Source: Phyto melanocephala (Eukaryota > Arthropoda > Insecta > Diptera > Rhinophoridae). Taken from it: a stretch of 64,000 bases of DNA. The translations under genes and the position numbers were made by a program. Every line of letters begins with the position of its first letter. Positions within the stretch are counted from its first letter, which is position 1. Under the pieces are notes generated by a model that searched no databases, had not been told where the DNA came from, and worked only from the letters and a program-made list of their open reading frames with translations. The DNA is taken from contig OW799236.1 of NCBI GenBank assembly GCA_941918925.1, positions 64,876,685-64,940,684 of the forward strand. The letters are read 5' to 3'. Positions 23,677 through 36,700 of this stretch are shown here, in pieces.

Positions 23677-24951
23677 TATACCCTTCACACGGTGAAAAAG
23701 GGTATATATATGTTTGTCATTCCGAGTGAGATTTTTACAATTTTCATTTCCGACCCCATAAAGTATATATTTTCTGAAACCTTATAAATACGGGAGTCGA
23801 TTAAGCTCTGCCAGTCTGACTGTCTGTCCGTGTTTATGTTGAAATCAACTTTTTGAAGCCCCCTGACACTGGATCCGGGTGAGGTATTAAAATATCAGAG
23901 TAGATCGGTATTGAAAACCAGAAACATCGGTACATAAACAACTGAGATATGAGCAAAAACCCACGACCACCTCGATTTTTTTTTCACAAAAACAACAACA
24001 ACATACATTCATACAAACGTGTATACTGGTTAGAGAAAACGTGGCATCGAATCCCAGCTGAGCCAAAAAAAATATTTTTTATTTCTTTTATATTTTTTTT
24101 CAAGAATTTTTTTACTTGTTTTTTTTATTTTTTATTTAATATATTATTTATAATTTTATTACTATTTTTTTAATTTTTTTGTTTTTTTTTTTTTTGTTTT
24201 ATGTTTATTATATACTAGCCAAACCCGGCGCGCGTTGCTACGCCCCTTAATGAATCGAAATGCATTCTGAATTTTAATTGAATATTAAGTGCAAAAACCT
24301 AAATATTATAATTTTTTTATGGGCGTGGTATTTCCCACTTTTCTAGTCACGAAATTGTAAAGTCATAACAGCTCAATATGTCTGCAAAGTTTCAGAAGAA
24401 TCGGACCAGTGCAAGTACCTCAAAATTAAAATTGTTGTTATGGGCGTGGCCCTGCCCACTTTTCTAATCACGAAATTATAAAGTCACGACAGCTTTATAT
24501 GTGTGCAAAGTTTCAGAAAAATCGGTCCAGTGCAAGTACCTCAAAATTAAAACTTTTTTTATGGGCGTGGCCCCGCCCACTTTTTTTCACCCATAAACAC
24601 TTCGTGGTATGTGTACAACAACTTACCAAAGTTTGAGCCCGATCGGTTTTACAGTTTTAGAGTCTATAGCTAACACACACACACACAGAGTTTCACTTTT
24701 ATATATATAGATTTTAATAATTTTTTTTTAGTTTCTTTTTAAAAAAATTGTTTTTTTAATTTTTTTTTTTATTTTTTTTTAACATACATACAATACAATG
24801 GGATGTTTATATATATATATATATGTTTTTTATATGTATGTACGTATTTCATATGGGATGAATGGTGATACAAACTACTGTTATTGCATGACTACACGTT
24901 GTGAAGGGTATATAAGATTCGGCACGGCCGAATATAACGCTCTTACTTGTT
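23677..24951 (+). mobile_element. DINE-1-like element (A1) hosting a Helitron
   Basis: The 5' end TATACCCTTCACACGGTG and the 3' hairpin TTCGGCACGGCCGAA ending CTTACTTGTT are both present. The body includes the ACCCCATAAAGTATATAT-type phrase and GATATGAGCAAAAACCCACG. The AT-rich centre is opened by a minus-strand Helitron at 24215-24711. It is non-coding. Confidence 0.85.
24215..24711 (-). mobile_element. Non-autonomous Helitron nested in DINE-1-like element
   Basis: On the minus strand it begins TCTATATATATAAAAGTGAA and ends GCGCGCCGGGTTTGGCTAG followed by T. About three internal repeat units are left, against six in the 20.1-kb copy. Insertion into the AT-rich core of a DINE-1-like element is clear because both host halves are intact. 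Confidence 0.88.
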
Positions 24952-25197
24952 ATTCGTTGTGTGTGAAATCTCGACCGTGATACATTTGGTACTCACAATT
25001 ATTTTAAAAATTGCATAAACAGAGAAAATTGTCAATCGGATTTTACGTATGTATCATTCAAAACTTGTTTACACTGTATGATTTTTACTTTTATTTTTTT
25101 TTTTGTTTTTTTTTAAACGAAAACACGCGGTTAACTGTAGAATAGTCTGGAAACTGTATCTAAAGCACAGTTACGCGACGCCACACAGTTAACCACG

Positions 25198-25680
25198 CGA
25201 GAGTGATGCTATAAACAGGATCAAGTCCACCGACCATCGACTAGAAGATGTCAAAAATAGAATACATGCGTGCTTATGAGAATAATTCTTTTAGCCGCTA
25301 CACGACTACCGACTGCACGGCTACTTTTGTAGCCCGTAGCCAACTTAGGCTAATTTCTATTTTTCTTGGCTACAAAAAACAAATTAGTGCTGCCAATACA
25401 ATAAATGCATGAAATGGTGGTTTTAAAAACGCAATACATTAAATATCGCCATTAAAAACGCGAAAACTATTATAGTGGCACCATTAATTAAGTTTGTTTT
25501 GGTTAACTTTAATACATATGTCAAAACAGATGTTTATTTTTTGTAGTTAGTGGTCGGTAGTCGTTAAAAGAATTAAGTAGCTGGCGACTTGGCTATTTTT
25601 GTAGCCAGCTACTTTTGTAGTCGGTAATCGATGGTCGGTAGCCTTTGATTGTGTTTATAGCTTTAGTCGCAAAACTCTCG
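25198..25680. mobile_element. Inverted-repeat (MITE-like) element
   Basis: The left side CGAGAGT...GCTATAAACA...ACCGACCATCGA is matched in inverse by ...GATGGTCGGTAG...TGTTTATAGC...ACTCTCG at the right. Subterminal motifs GTAGCCAGCTAC and GGTCGGTAGTCG also repeat in both orientations. No TSD is evident, so exact ends are approximate. Superfamily unknown. Confidence 0.6.
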
Positions 25681-25734
25681 AAGTCAGATAAAAAGGGACA
25701 ACCTGATTGCCTGATGCCAGATTATTTTTCAATA

Positions 25735-25942
25735 ATAATGCAATTAACCGGGTAAAAGTAAGAGGAAATTTATTTTTGATGACATGAATTTTGAACCAAT
25801 TAAGCGGGAAAATCAATTAACCGGGTTCAATTATCCGAGGAAATTTACATGATTTTCGTATGCAATATTTTTTGCCCGATCATGTGGTTCAATTAAGCGT
25901 GGAAACCAATTAACCGTAGGGTCAATTAACCGAAAAATACTG
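25735..25942 (-). mobile_element. pogo/Tigger-like terminal fragment
   Basis: On the minus strand, after TA, it starts CAGTATTTTTCGGTTAATTG and repeats the block CGGTTAATTGGTT / CGCTTAATTGAACC several times. pogo-family ends begin CAGTA and carry repeated subterminal motifs of this kind. The opposite terminus was not found, and no transposase is present. Confidence 0.55.
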
Positions 25943-27764
25943 TAGTATGGTTCAGAATCAAAAAATCGATATAGCGGTATCTCATGATGGCTACACTACA
26001 ATGTTCTATAATCATTAAATTAAATTGTTGGCGCTGTATATAATTAAAAAAACATAACTCTTATTGGCACATGTGAGTCTTGCCTGTGACAAGGGCCGTA
26101 ATGTATGTAAATCAGACTAAATCTGTAGCAATATCTTGAAGGTAAAATACACGATAATTACACAAAACATGTTAGTTTACAAGAATTGAAAAAATTTATC
26201 TTTTGTGCCATTTGGCTCATCACACTAGTATAAATAATAAGTTTAATTAAAAAAAATTTTGAATATTACTTTTTATTGTATACAGCAGCTGTAATGCAAG
26301 ACATTCATTAATGTTGTCCAATAAGTTATCTTTTCTTATTTTTCCTTCTTTTATTTCATTTCCTTTTTTAATACGAGTATTCCGTTAATATCACAGAACA
26401 ATAATTTTTGCATCGTCTAGAAACTTACGACGGAAAAAAATTAATACAAAAATAAATGTTGTACATTCAATAAAAAGAAAACAAATGATATGATATGATA
26501 TTTTTAAATGTATGTTCTAGTATGCTGTACAGTACAGTATAGAATATGAAGACAGCATATGAACTTTGACACTAGTTTATCAAAAAGAAAAATGAAAAAT
26601 CAGGAATTATGTATTTTGATTTGAAAGAATACTTTTGAAACAAATTTGAACAGTTTTATTTTCGAATCAAGTTATAGAGAAAGTCTCTTAAGTAAAGTTT
26701 TAATCACGTTAGAATTTAAGAATTTGATTCTAGAAAAGTAAACACTTTCTTCTCCATATTTTTTTTTTTTGTATTACACAGTCATGTTAGAATTGCTTGT
26801 CCAACGTATAATTTGTAAATATGTAGTATCCATCAAAAACTTGGTGTTGAGATGACAATAATGTTTAAGTAATCAACGACATACGAAATGTAAGCGATAT
26901 ATTTTGTTAAAGTTTTTTTAAAAACTAAAATTAAACTTTTTGTAAGCAAACTGCTTCTTATTATTATTACAAAGGATCAATATGGCCCTAATTTAGTTAA
27001 ATATAAAATTTAATCTTAAGTGTAATCCAGTAGAGTTTTTTGGCAAACCGGAAAATTTATATTTCTTAAGTATTCATATAAAACATTTATTTTTAAAACT
27101 AGTTCGTACTCTTTAATAAGAAAAAAAACCCCTCTTTCTACTTAATTTTTATTAAAAAAAATTTGAATATTTCAAAAATATTCTTTACAACTTTTGCAAT
27201 ATCGTGCCGCATCGTGTTGTTACACAAATACTTTAAACAAGCGAACAAGTTTGTCTATTTTAACGCATGACTTAAGCAAAAAGGATTATCTATTATTCGG
27301 TATTTAACAAAAACCGGTTTCTAAATAGTTCAAAATTTTTAATAAAAAAAACCAGTTGCATTTTTGAGAATTGAGAAAAAATCGGATAACCTGCTTATGC
27401 ATGTAATTTATTTAATTGTTGTAGAATCATCAGTACATCTTTATTTTCTTGCCAATGATTTCACTAAAATACTCCTAATGAAATCTCAGTTTTTTAAAAC
27501 GATTCAAAAATGAAGAAAATAGTTCGCTTGCCCAAATTTGTAACATATGTATGTATGTTTTTTACTGTTAACTATTTGCATTTGCGCTTTATAATTGTAA
27601 TTTTTCTTCATTCTATATACATTTTTGGAAAATATTACGACTTGTATTTAATGCAAACTTAGCTTCAGAAGAAAAAGTTTCCTCGATATTCAATAAACAG
27701 TTAAAACAATAATATTTTGTTTAATGTTTGTTGCAAAGGTAATTAAACATACACTTAAATATTG
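25943..27764. other. AT-rich spacer, nothing recognised
   Basis: No element ends, tandem repeats or coding frames that I can support. Short ATATGATATGATAT-type simple sequence occurs near 26490. Confidence 0.5.
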
Positions 27765-28194
27765 AACAAGTAAGAGTGCTATATTCGACCGTGCCGAATC
27801 TTATATACCCTTCACAACATGTAGTCATGCAATAACAATTGTTTGTATCACCATAAAATACGTACATACATACATGTAAAAAAACATACATATATAAAAA
27901 CATCCCATTGCAAAATTATAAATTGAGTTTACGTATGTTTCAAAAAAAAAAAATTACAAAAAAAATTTATTAAAAACAAAAAAAAAACAAAAAATATTAA
28001 AAAAAAAAAATTTTTTAAAATTAAAAAAAAATTTTTTAAATATAAATAAAAATATATATAAAAAAATATATAAAATAATAATAATCACAATAATAATAAT
28101 AACAAGTAAGAGTGTTATATTCGGCAGTGCAGAATCTGAAAATACCCTTCACCATCATGTACATAGGTATAATCTCACATCATAGCTTAACCTA

Positions 28195-31100
28195 TACTTC
28201 ATGCAAAAATAAAAATAAAAATCAAAAAGTAACTTTTATTTTTGATCGAAAAAATAAAAATCAAAAAATAACTTTTAATTTTGCTCAAAAAAATAAAAAT
28301 CAAAAAATAACTTATTTTTGCTCGAAAAAATAAAAATCAAAAAGTAACTTTTATTTTTGCTCAAAAAAATAAAAATCAAAAAGTAACTTTTACTTTTGAT
28401 CGAAAAAATAAAAATCAAAAAGTAACTTTTATTTTTGCTTAAAAAAATAAAAATCAAAAAGTAACTTTTATTTTTGCTCAAAAAAATAAAAATCAAAAAG
28501 TAACTTTTATTTTTGCTCAAAAAAAAAATAATAAAAAAATAACATTATTTTTGCTCAAAAAAATAAAAATCAAAAAGTAACTTTTATTTTTGCTCAAAAA
28601 AATAAAAATCAAAAATTAACTTTTACTTTTGATCGAAAAAATAAAAATCAAAAAGTAACTTTTATTTTTGCTTAAAAAAATAAAAATCAAAAAGTAACTT
28701 TTATTTTTGCTCAAAAAAATAAAAATCAAAAAGTAACTTTTACTTTTGATCGAAAAAATAAAAATCAAAAAGTAACTTTTATTTTTGCTCAAAAAAATAA
28801 AAATCAAAAAGTAACTTTTACTTTTGATCGAAAAAATAAAAATCAAAAAGTAACTTTTACTTTTGATCGAAAAAATAAAAATCAAAAAGTAACTTTTACT
28901 TTTGATCGAAAAAATAAAAATCAAAATGTAACTTTTATTTTTGCTTAAAAAAATAAAAATCAAAAAGTAACTTTTATTTTTGCTCAAAAAAATAAAAATC
29001 AAAAAGTAACTTTTACTTTTGATCGAAAAAATAAAAATCAAAAAGTAACTTTTATTTTTGCTTAAAAAATTAAAAATTAAAAAAGTAACTTTTATTTTTG
29101 CTCAAAAAAATAAAAATCAAAAAGTAACTTTTACTTTTGATCGAAAAAATAAAAATCAAAAAGTAACTTTTATTTTTGCTCAAAAAAATAAAAATCAAAA
29201 AGTTACTTTTATTTTTGCTCAAAAAAAAAATAATAAAAAAATAACATTATTTTTGCTCAAATAAATAAAAATCAAAAAGTAACTTTTATTTTTGCTCAAA
29301 AAAATAAAAATCAAAAAGTAACTTTTACTTTTGCTCAAAAAAATAAAAATCAAAATGTAACTTTTACTCATGATCGAAAAAATAAAAATCAAAAAGTAAC
29401 TTTTACTTTTGATCAAAAATAAAAATCAAAAAGTAACTTTTATTTTTGCTCAAAAAAATAAAAATCAAAAAGTAACTTTTACTTTTGATCGAAAAAATAA
29501 AAATCAAAAAGTAACTTTTATTTTTGCTCAAAAAAAAAAATAATAAAAAAGTAACATTACTTTTGCTCAAATAAATAAAAATCAAAAAGTAACTTTTATT
29601 TTTGCTCAAAAAAATAAAAATCAAAAAGTAACTTTTACTTTTGCTCAAAAAAATAAAAATCAAAAAGTAACTTTTACTCATGATCGAAAAAATAAAAATC
29701 AAAAAGTAACTTTTATTTTTGCTCAAAAAAAAAATAATAAAAAAGTAACATTAGTTTTGCTCAAATAAATAAAAATCAAAAAGTAACTTTTATTTTTGCT
29801 CAAAAAAATAAAAATCAAAAAGTAACTTTTACTTTTGCTCAAAAAAATAAAAATCAAAATGTAACTTTTACTCATGATCGAAAAAATAAAAATCAAAAAG
29901 TAACTTTTATTTTTGCTCAAAAAAAAAATAATAAAAAAGTAACATTACTTTTGCTCAAATAAATAAAAATCAAAAAGTAACTTTTATTTTTGCTCAAAAA
30001 AATAAAAATCAAAAAGTAACTTTTATTTTTGCTCAAAAAAATAAAAATCAAAAAGTAACTTTTACTCATGATCGAAAAAATAAAAATCAAAAAGTAACTT
30101 TTATTTTTGCTAAAAAAAAAAAATAATAAAAAAGTAACATTACTTTTGCTCAAATAAATAAAAATCAAAAAGTAACTTTTATTTTTGCTCAAAAAAATAA
30201 AAATCAAAAAGTAACTTTTACTTTTGCTCAAAAAAATAAAAATCAAAATGTAACTTTTACTCATGATCGAAAAAATAAAAATCAAAAAGTAACTTTTACT
30301 TTTGATCAAAAATAAAAATCAAAAAGTAACTTTTATTTTTGCTCAAAAAAATAAAAATCAAAAAGTAACTTTTACTTTTGATGGAAAAAATAAAAATCAA
30401 AAAGTAACTTTTATTTTTGCTCAAAAAAAAAAAAATCAACAAGTAACTTTTATTTTTGCTCAAAAAAATAAAAATCAACAAGTAACTTTTATTTTTGCTC
30501 AAAAAAATAAAAATCAAAAAGTAACTTTTACTTTTGCTCAAAAAAATAAAAATCAAAAATTAACTTTTATTTTTGCTCAAAAAAATAAAAATCAAAAAGT
30601 AACTTTTATTTTTGGTCAAAAAAATAAAAATCAAAATGTAACTTTTACTCATGATCGAAAAAATAAAAATCAAAAAGTAACTTTTATTTTTGCTCAAAAA
30701 AATAAAAATCAAAAAGTAACTTTTATTTTTGCTCAAAAAAAAAAAAATAAAAAAATAACATTTTTTTTGCTCCACTAAATAAAAATCAAAAAGTAACTTT
30801 TATTTTTGCTCAAAAAAATAAAAAACAAAAAGTAACTTTTAATTTTGATCGAAAAAATAAAAATCAAAAAGTAACTTTTATTTTTGCTCAAAAAAATAAA
30901 AATCAAAAAGTAACTTTTACTTTTGATCGAAAAAATAAAAATCAAAAAGTAACTTTTATTTTTGCTCAAAAAAATAAAAATCAAAAAGTAACTTTTATTT
31001 TTGCTCAAAAAAATAATAATAAAAAAATAACATTATTTTTGCCCAAAAAAATAAAAATAAAAATGTAACTTTTATTTTTGCTCAAAAAAATAAAAATCAA

Positions 31101-34100
31101 AAAATAACTATTATTTTTGCTCGAAAAAATAAAAATCAAAAAGTAACTTTTACTCATGATCGAAAAAACAAAAATCAAAAAGTAACTTTTATTTTTGCTC
31201 GAAAAAATAAAAATCAAAAAGTAACTTTTATTTTTGCTCAAAAAAATAAAAATCAAAAAGTAACTTTTACTTTTGATCGAAAAAATAAAAATCAAAAAGT
31301 AACTTTTATTTTTGCTCAAAAGAATAAAAATCAAAAAGTAACTTTTACATTTGATCGAAAAAATAAAAATCAAAAAGTAATTTTACTTTTGATAGAAAAA
31401 ATAAAAATCAAAAAGTAACTTTTATTTTTGCTCACAAAAATAAAAATCAACAAGTAACTTTTATTTTTGCTCAAAAAAATAAAAATCAAAAAGTAACTTT
31501 TACTTTTGATCGAAAAAATAAAAATCCAAAAATAACTTTTATTTTTGCTCAAAAAAATAAAAATCAAAAAGTAACTTTTATTTTTGCTTAAAAAAAATAA
31601 AAATCAAAAAATAACTATTATTTTTGCTTGAAAAAATAAAAATCAAAAAGTAACTTTTATTTTTGATCGAAAAAATAAAAATCAAAAATTAACTTTTATT
31701 TTTGCTCAAAAAAATAAAAATCAAAAAGTAACTTTTATTTTTGCTCAAAAAAAAATAATAAAAAAATAACATTATATTTGCTCAAAAAAATAAAAATCAA
31801 AAAGTAACTTACTTTTGCTCAAAAAAATAAAAATCAAAAATTAACTTTTATTTTTGCTCAAAAAAAATAAAAATCAAAAAGTAACTTTTATTTTTGCTAA
31901 AAAAAAAATCAAAATGTAACTTTTACTCATGATCGAAAAAATAAAAATCAAAAAGTAACTTTTATTTTTGCTCAAAAAAATAAAAATCAAAAAGTAACTT
32001 TTATTTTTGCTAAAAAAAAAATCAAAATGTAACTTTTACTCATGATCGAAAAAATAAAAATCAAAAAGTAACTTTTACTTTTGATCGAAAAAATAAAAAT
32101 CAACAAGTAACTTTTATTTTTGCTCAAAAAAATAAAAATCAAAAAGTAACTTTTACTTTTGATCAAAAAAATAAAAATCCAAAAATAACTTTTATTTTTG
32201 CTCAAAAAAATAAAAATCAAAAAGTAACTTTTATTTTTGCTCAAAAAAATAAAAATCTAAAAGTAACTTTTATTTTTGCTCAAAAAAATAAAAATCAAAA
32301 AGTAACTTTTACTCATGATCGAAAAAATAAAAATCAAAAAGTAACTTTTATTTTTGCTCAAAAAAATAAAAATCAACAAGTAACGTTTATTTTTGCTTGA
32401 AAAAATCAAAAAGTAACTTTTATTTTTGCTCAAAAAAATAAAAATCTAAAAGTAACTTTTATTTTTGCTCAAAAAAATAAAAATTAAAAAGTAACTTTTA
32501 CTCATGATCGAAAAAATAAAAATTAAAAAGTAACTTTTATTTTTGCTCAAAAAAATAAAAATTAAAATGTAACTTTTACTTTTGATCGAAAAAATAAAAA
32601 TCAAAAAGTAACTTATATTTGCTCAAAAAAATAAAAATCAAAAAGTAACTTTTACTTTTGATCGAAAAAATAAAAATCAAAAAGTAACTTTTATTTTTGC
32701 TCAAAAAAATAAAAATCAAAATGTAACTTTTACTTTTGATCGAAAAAATAAAAATCAAAAAGTAACTTTTATTTTTGCTCGAAAAAATAAAAATCAAAAA
32801 ATAACTATTATTTTTGCTCGAAAAAATAAAAATCAAAAAGTAACTTTTATTTTGGCTCGAAAAAATAAAAATCAAAAAGTAACTTATTTTTGCTCAAAAA
32901 AATAAAAATCAAAATGTAACTTTTACTTTTGATCGAAAAAATAAAAATCAAAAAGTAACTTTTATTTTTGCTCAAAAAAATAAAAATCAAAAAGTAACTT
33001 TTATTTTTGCTCAAAAAAAAAAATAATAAAAAAATAACATTATTTTTGCTCAAATAAATAAAAATCAAAAAGTAACTTTTATTTTTGCTCAAAAAAATAA
33101 AAATCAAAAAGTAACTTTTACTTTTGATCGAAAAAATAAAAATCAAAAAGTAACTTTTATTTTTGCTCAAAAAAATAAAAATCAAAATGTAACTTTTACT
33201 TTTGATCGAAAAAATAAAAATCAAAAAGTAACTTTTATTTTTGCTCAAAAAAATAAAAATCAAAAAGTAACTTTTACTTTTGCTCAAAAAAATAAAAATC
33301 AAAAATTAACTTTTATTTTTGCTCAAAAAAAATAAAAATCAAAAAGTAACTTTTATTTTTGCTAAAAAAAAAAATCAAAATGTAACTTTTACTCATGATC
33401 GAAAAAATAAAAATCAAAAAGTAACTTTTATTTTTGCTCAAAAAAATAAAAATCAAAAAGTAACTTTTACTTTTGATCGAAAAAATAAAAATCAAAAAGT
33501 AACTTTTATTTTTGCTCAAAAAAATAAAAATCAAAAAGTAACTTTTATTTTTGCTCAAAAAAATAATACTTAAAAAAATAACATTATTTTTGCCCAAAAA
33601 AATAAAAATAAAAATGTAACTTTTATTTTTGCTCAAAGAAATAAAAATCAAAAAATAACTATTATTTTTGCTCGAAAAAATAAAAATCAGAAAGTAACTT
33701 TTACTCATGATCGAAAAAACAAAAATCAAAAAGTAACTTTTATTTTTGCTCGAAAAAATAAAAATCAAAAAGTAACTTTTATTTTTGCTCAAAAAAATAA
33801 AAATCAAAAAGTAACTTTTACTTTTGATCGAAAAAATAAAAATCAAAAAGTAACTTTTATTTTTGCTCAAAAGAATAAAAATCAAAAAGTAACTTTTACT
33901 TTTGATCGAAAAAATAAAAATCAAAAAGTAACTTTTATTTTTGCTCAAAAAAATAAAAATCAAAAAGTAACTTTTAGTTTTGCTCAAAAAAATAAAAATC
34001 AAAAAGTAATTTTTATTTTTGCTCAAAAAAATAAAAATCAAAAAGTAATTTTACTTTTGATGGAAAAAATAAAAATCAAAAAGTAACTTTTATTTTTGCT

Positions 34101-36308
34101 CACAAAAATAAAAATCAACAAGTAACTTTTATTTTTGCTCAAAAAAATAAAAATCAAAAAGTAACTTTTACTTTTGATCGAAAAAATAAAAATCCAAAAA
34201 TAACTTTTATTTTTGCTCAAAAAAATAAAAATCAAAAAGTAACTTTTATTTTTGCTTAAAAAAAATAAAAATCAAAAAATAACTATTATTTTTGCTCGAA
34301 AAACTAAAAATCAAAAAGTAACTTTTATTTTTGCTCGAAAAAATAAAAATCAAAAATTAACTTTTATTTTTGCTCAAAAAAATAAAAATCAAAAAGTAAC
34401 TTTTATTTTTGCTCAAAAAAAAATAATAAAAAAATAACATTATTTTTGCTCAAAAAAATAAAAATCAAAAAGTAACTTTTACTTTTGCTCAAAAAAATAA
34501 AAATCAAAAATTAACTTTTATTTTTGCTCAAAAAAAATAAAAATCAAAAAGTAACTTTTATTTTTGCTAAAAAAAAAAAATCAAAATGTAACTTTTACTC
34601 ATGATCAAAAAAATAAAAATCAAAAAGTAACTTTTATTTTTGCTCAAAAAAATAAAAATCAAAAAGTAACTTTTATTTTTGCTAAAAAAAAAATCAAAAT
34701 GTAACTTTTACTCATGATCGAAAAAATAAAAATCAAAAAGTAACTTTTACTTTTGATCGAAAAAATAAAAATCAACAAGTAACTTTTATTTTTGCTCAAA
34801 AAAATAAAAATCAAAAAGTAACTTTTACTTTTGATCAAAAAAATAAAAATACAAAAATAACTTTTATTTTTGCTCAAAAAAATAAAAATCAAAAAGTAAC
34901 TTTTATTTTTGCTCAAAAAAATAAAAATCTAAAAGTAACTTTTATTTTTGCTCAAAAAAATAAAAATCAAAAAGTAACTTTTACTCATGATCGAAAAAAT
35001 AAAAATCAAAAAGTAACTTTTATTTTTGCTCAAAAAAATAAAAATCAACAAGTAACGTTTATTTTTGCTTGAAAAAATCAAAAAGTAACTTTTATTTTTG
35101 CTCAAAAAAATAAAAATCTAAAAGTAACTTTTATTTTTGCTCAAAAAAATAAAAATTAAAAAGTAACTTTTACTCATGATCGAAAAAATAAAAATTAAAA
35201 AGTAACTTTTATTTTTGCTCAAAAAAATAAAAATCAAAATGTAACTTTTACTTTTGATCGAAAAAATAAAAATCAAAAAGTAACTTTTATTTTTGCTCAA
35301 AAAAATAAAAATCAAAATGTAACTTTTACTTTTGATCGAAAAAATAAAAATCAAAAAGTAACTTTTATTTTTGCTCGAAAAAATAAAAATCAAAAAATAA
35401 CTATTATTTTTGCTCGAAAAAATAAAAATCAAAAAGTAACTTTTATTTTGGCTCGAAAAAATAAAAATCAAAAAGTAACTTATTTTTGCTCAAAAAAATA
35501 AAAATCAAAATGTAACTTTTACTTTTGATCGAAAAAATAAAAATCAAAAAGTAACTTTTATTTTTGCTCAAAAAAATAAAAATCAAAAAGTAACTTTTAT
35601 TTTTGCTCAAAAAAAAAATAATAAAAAAATAACATTATTTTTGCTCAAATAAATAAAAATCAAAAAGTAACTTTTATTTTTGCTCAAAAAAATAAAAATC
35701 AAAAAGTAACTTTTACTTTTGATCGAAAAAATAAAAATCAAAAAGTAACTTTTATTTTTGCTCAAAAAAATAAAAATCAAAATGTAACTTTTACTTTTGA
35801 TCGAAAAAATAAAAATCAAAAAGTAACTTTTATTTTTGCTCAAAAAAATAAAAATCAAAAAGTAACTTTTACTTTTGCTCAAAAAAATAAAAATCAAAAA
35901 GTAACTTTTACTTTTGATCGAAAAAATAAAAATCAAAAATATAACTTTTATTTTTGCTCAAAAAAATAAAAATCAAAAAACAACTTTTATTTTTGCTCAA
36001 AAAAATAAAAATCAAAAAATAACTTATTTTTGCTCGAAAAAATAAAAATCAAAAAATAACTTTTATTTTTGCTAAAAAAAATAAAAATCAAAAAATAACT
36101 ATTATTTTTGCTCGAAAAGATAAAAATCAAAAAATAACTTTTATGTTTGCTCGAAAAAATAAAAATCAAAATTTTAAAAATCAACATATTTTATGATAGA
36201 CTAATGCATAAGGATCAATATGGTATACTTAAATCCGTTTTACGACATTTACTTCTAAATGCTTTTTTTGCTTTTAAATTCCAAAATAACTGTTATTTTC
36301 GGTCCCTG
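28195..36308 (-). mobile_element. hAT-like MITE remnant with hugely expanded interior
   Basis: The right boundary AAAATAACTGTTATTTTCGGTCCCTG matches the terminus of the 773-bp hAT-like MITE at 21372-22144. The adjoining CATAAGGATCAATATGGTAT block (36207-36226) resembles that MITE's unique region (GCATAACAGCATCAATATGC in complement). The left terminus is not present, so the 8-bp TSD cannot be tested. The parsimonious reading is a MITE copy whose internal repeat amplified to about 8 kb. Confidence 0.6.
28201..36175. repeat. Satellite array, 39-bp unit, about 8 kb
   Basis: Roughly 200 head-to-tail units of the form TAAAAATCAAAAAGTAACTT-TTATTTTTGCTC-poly-A. Variants have GATCG or CATGATCG in place of GCTC, plus occasional AAAAAAATAATAAAAAAATA units. 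The core AAAAGTAACTTTT is near-palindromic. As 39 = 13 x 3, frames stay open on both strands, giving spurious ORFs rich in KNKNQKVTF or FLIFIF. No gene is called here. Confidence 0.95.
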
Positions 36309-36339
36309 GTTATTCCCCTTCTTTCTATATTATTCCGAC

Positions 36340-36700
36340 GCCATCCTTGATTTTGAATTTTTAGGTAGTTAAGTGTATTCAACTAGTCGATCCCTTTGAT
36401 GGGGTTAAAAGAATCCGCCATTTTGTTTTAGACGCTATCTTGAATATTACATTCTAGAATAATTTACTGTTTTTACTGGTCAAGCCATTTCAATTGATAC
36501 CAATATTGAGGGGGTTCAAAAAGTTACATTTTAAAATACCAGATTTGGCTCATATATAAATTTATTGTCCGCCATTTTGTAGTGGCAGCCAACATAAATT
36601 TAAAGTTTTTTATGGTGCTTTTATTGTTCTAGTCAAGTCCTTTCAGATGATACCAATATTGATTCTCTCGGTTGTCTAAAGCTGAAAAAAATTAATTTTC
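36340..36700 (-). repeat. Dispersed repeat with CCGCCATTTTG blocks
   Basis: Internal blocks (TCCGCCATTTTGTTTTAGAC; GTCAAGTCCTTTCAGATGAT) recur two or three times within about 350 bp. Related blocks occur at 54285-54500. This suggests a shared element body. Identity unknown. Confidence 0.5.

Noticed and set aside
28201..36175. Regular repeats considered as a CRISPR array
   Set aside because: No unique spacers; units are contiguous and AT-rich in a eukaryotic TE context.
28112..36187. Many ORFs of 60-242 codons on both strands, rich in KNKNQKVTF or SKNKSYFLIFIF
   Set aside because: They are read-through of a 39-bp tandem repeat; the unit length is a multiple of three, so frames stay open without selection.
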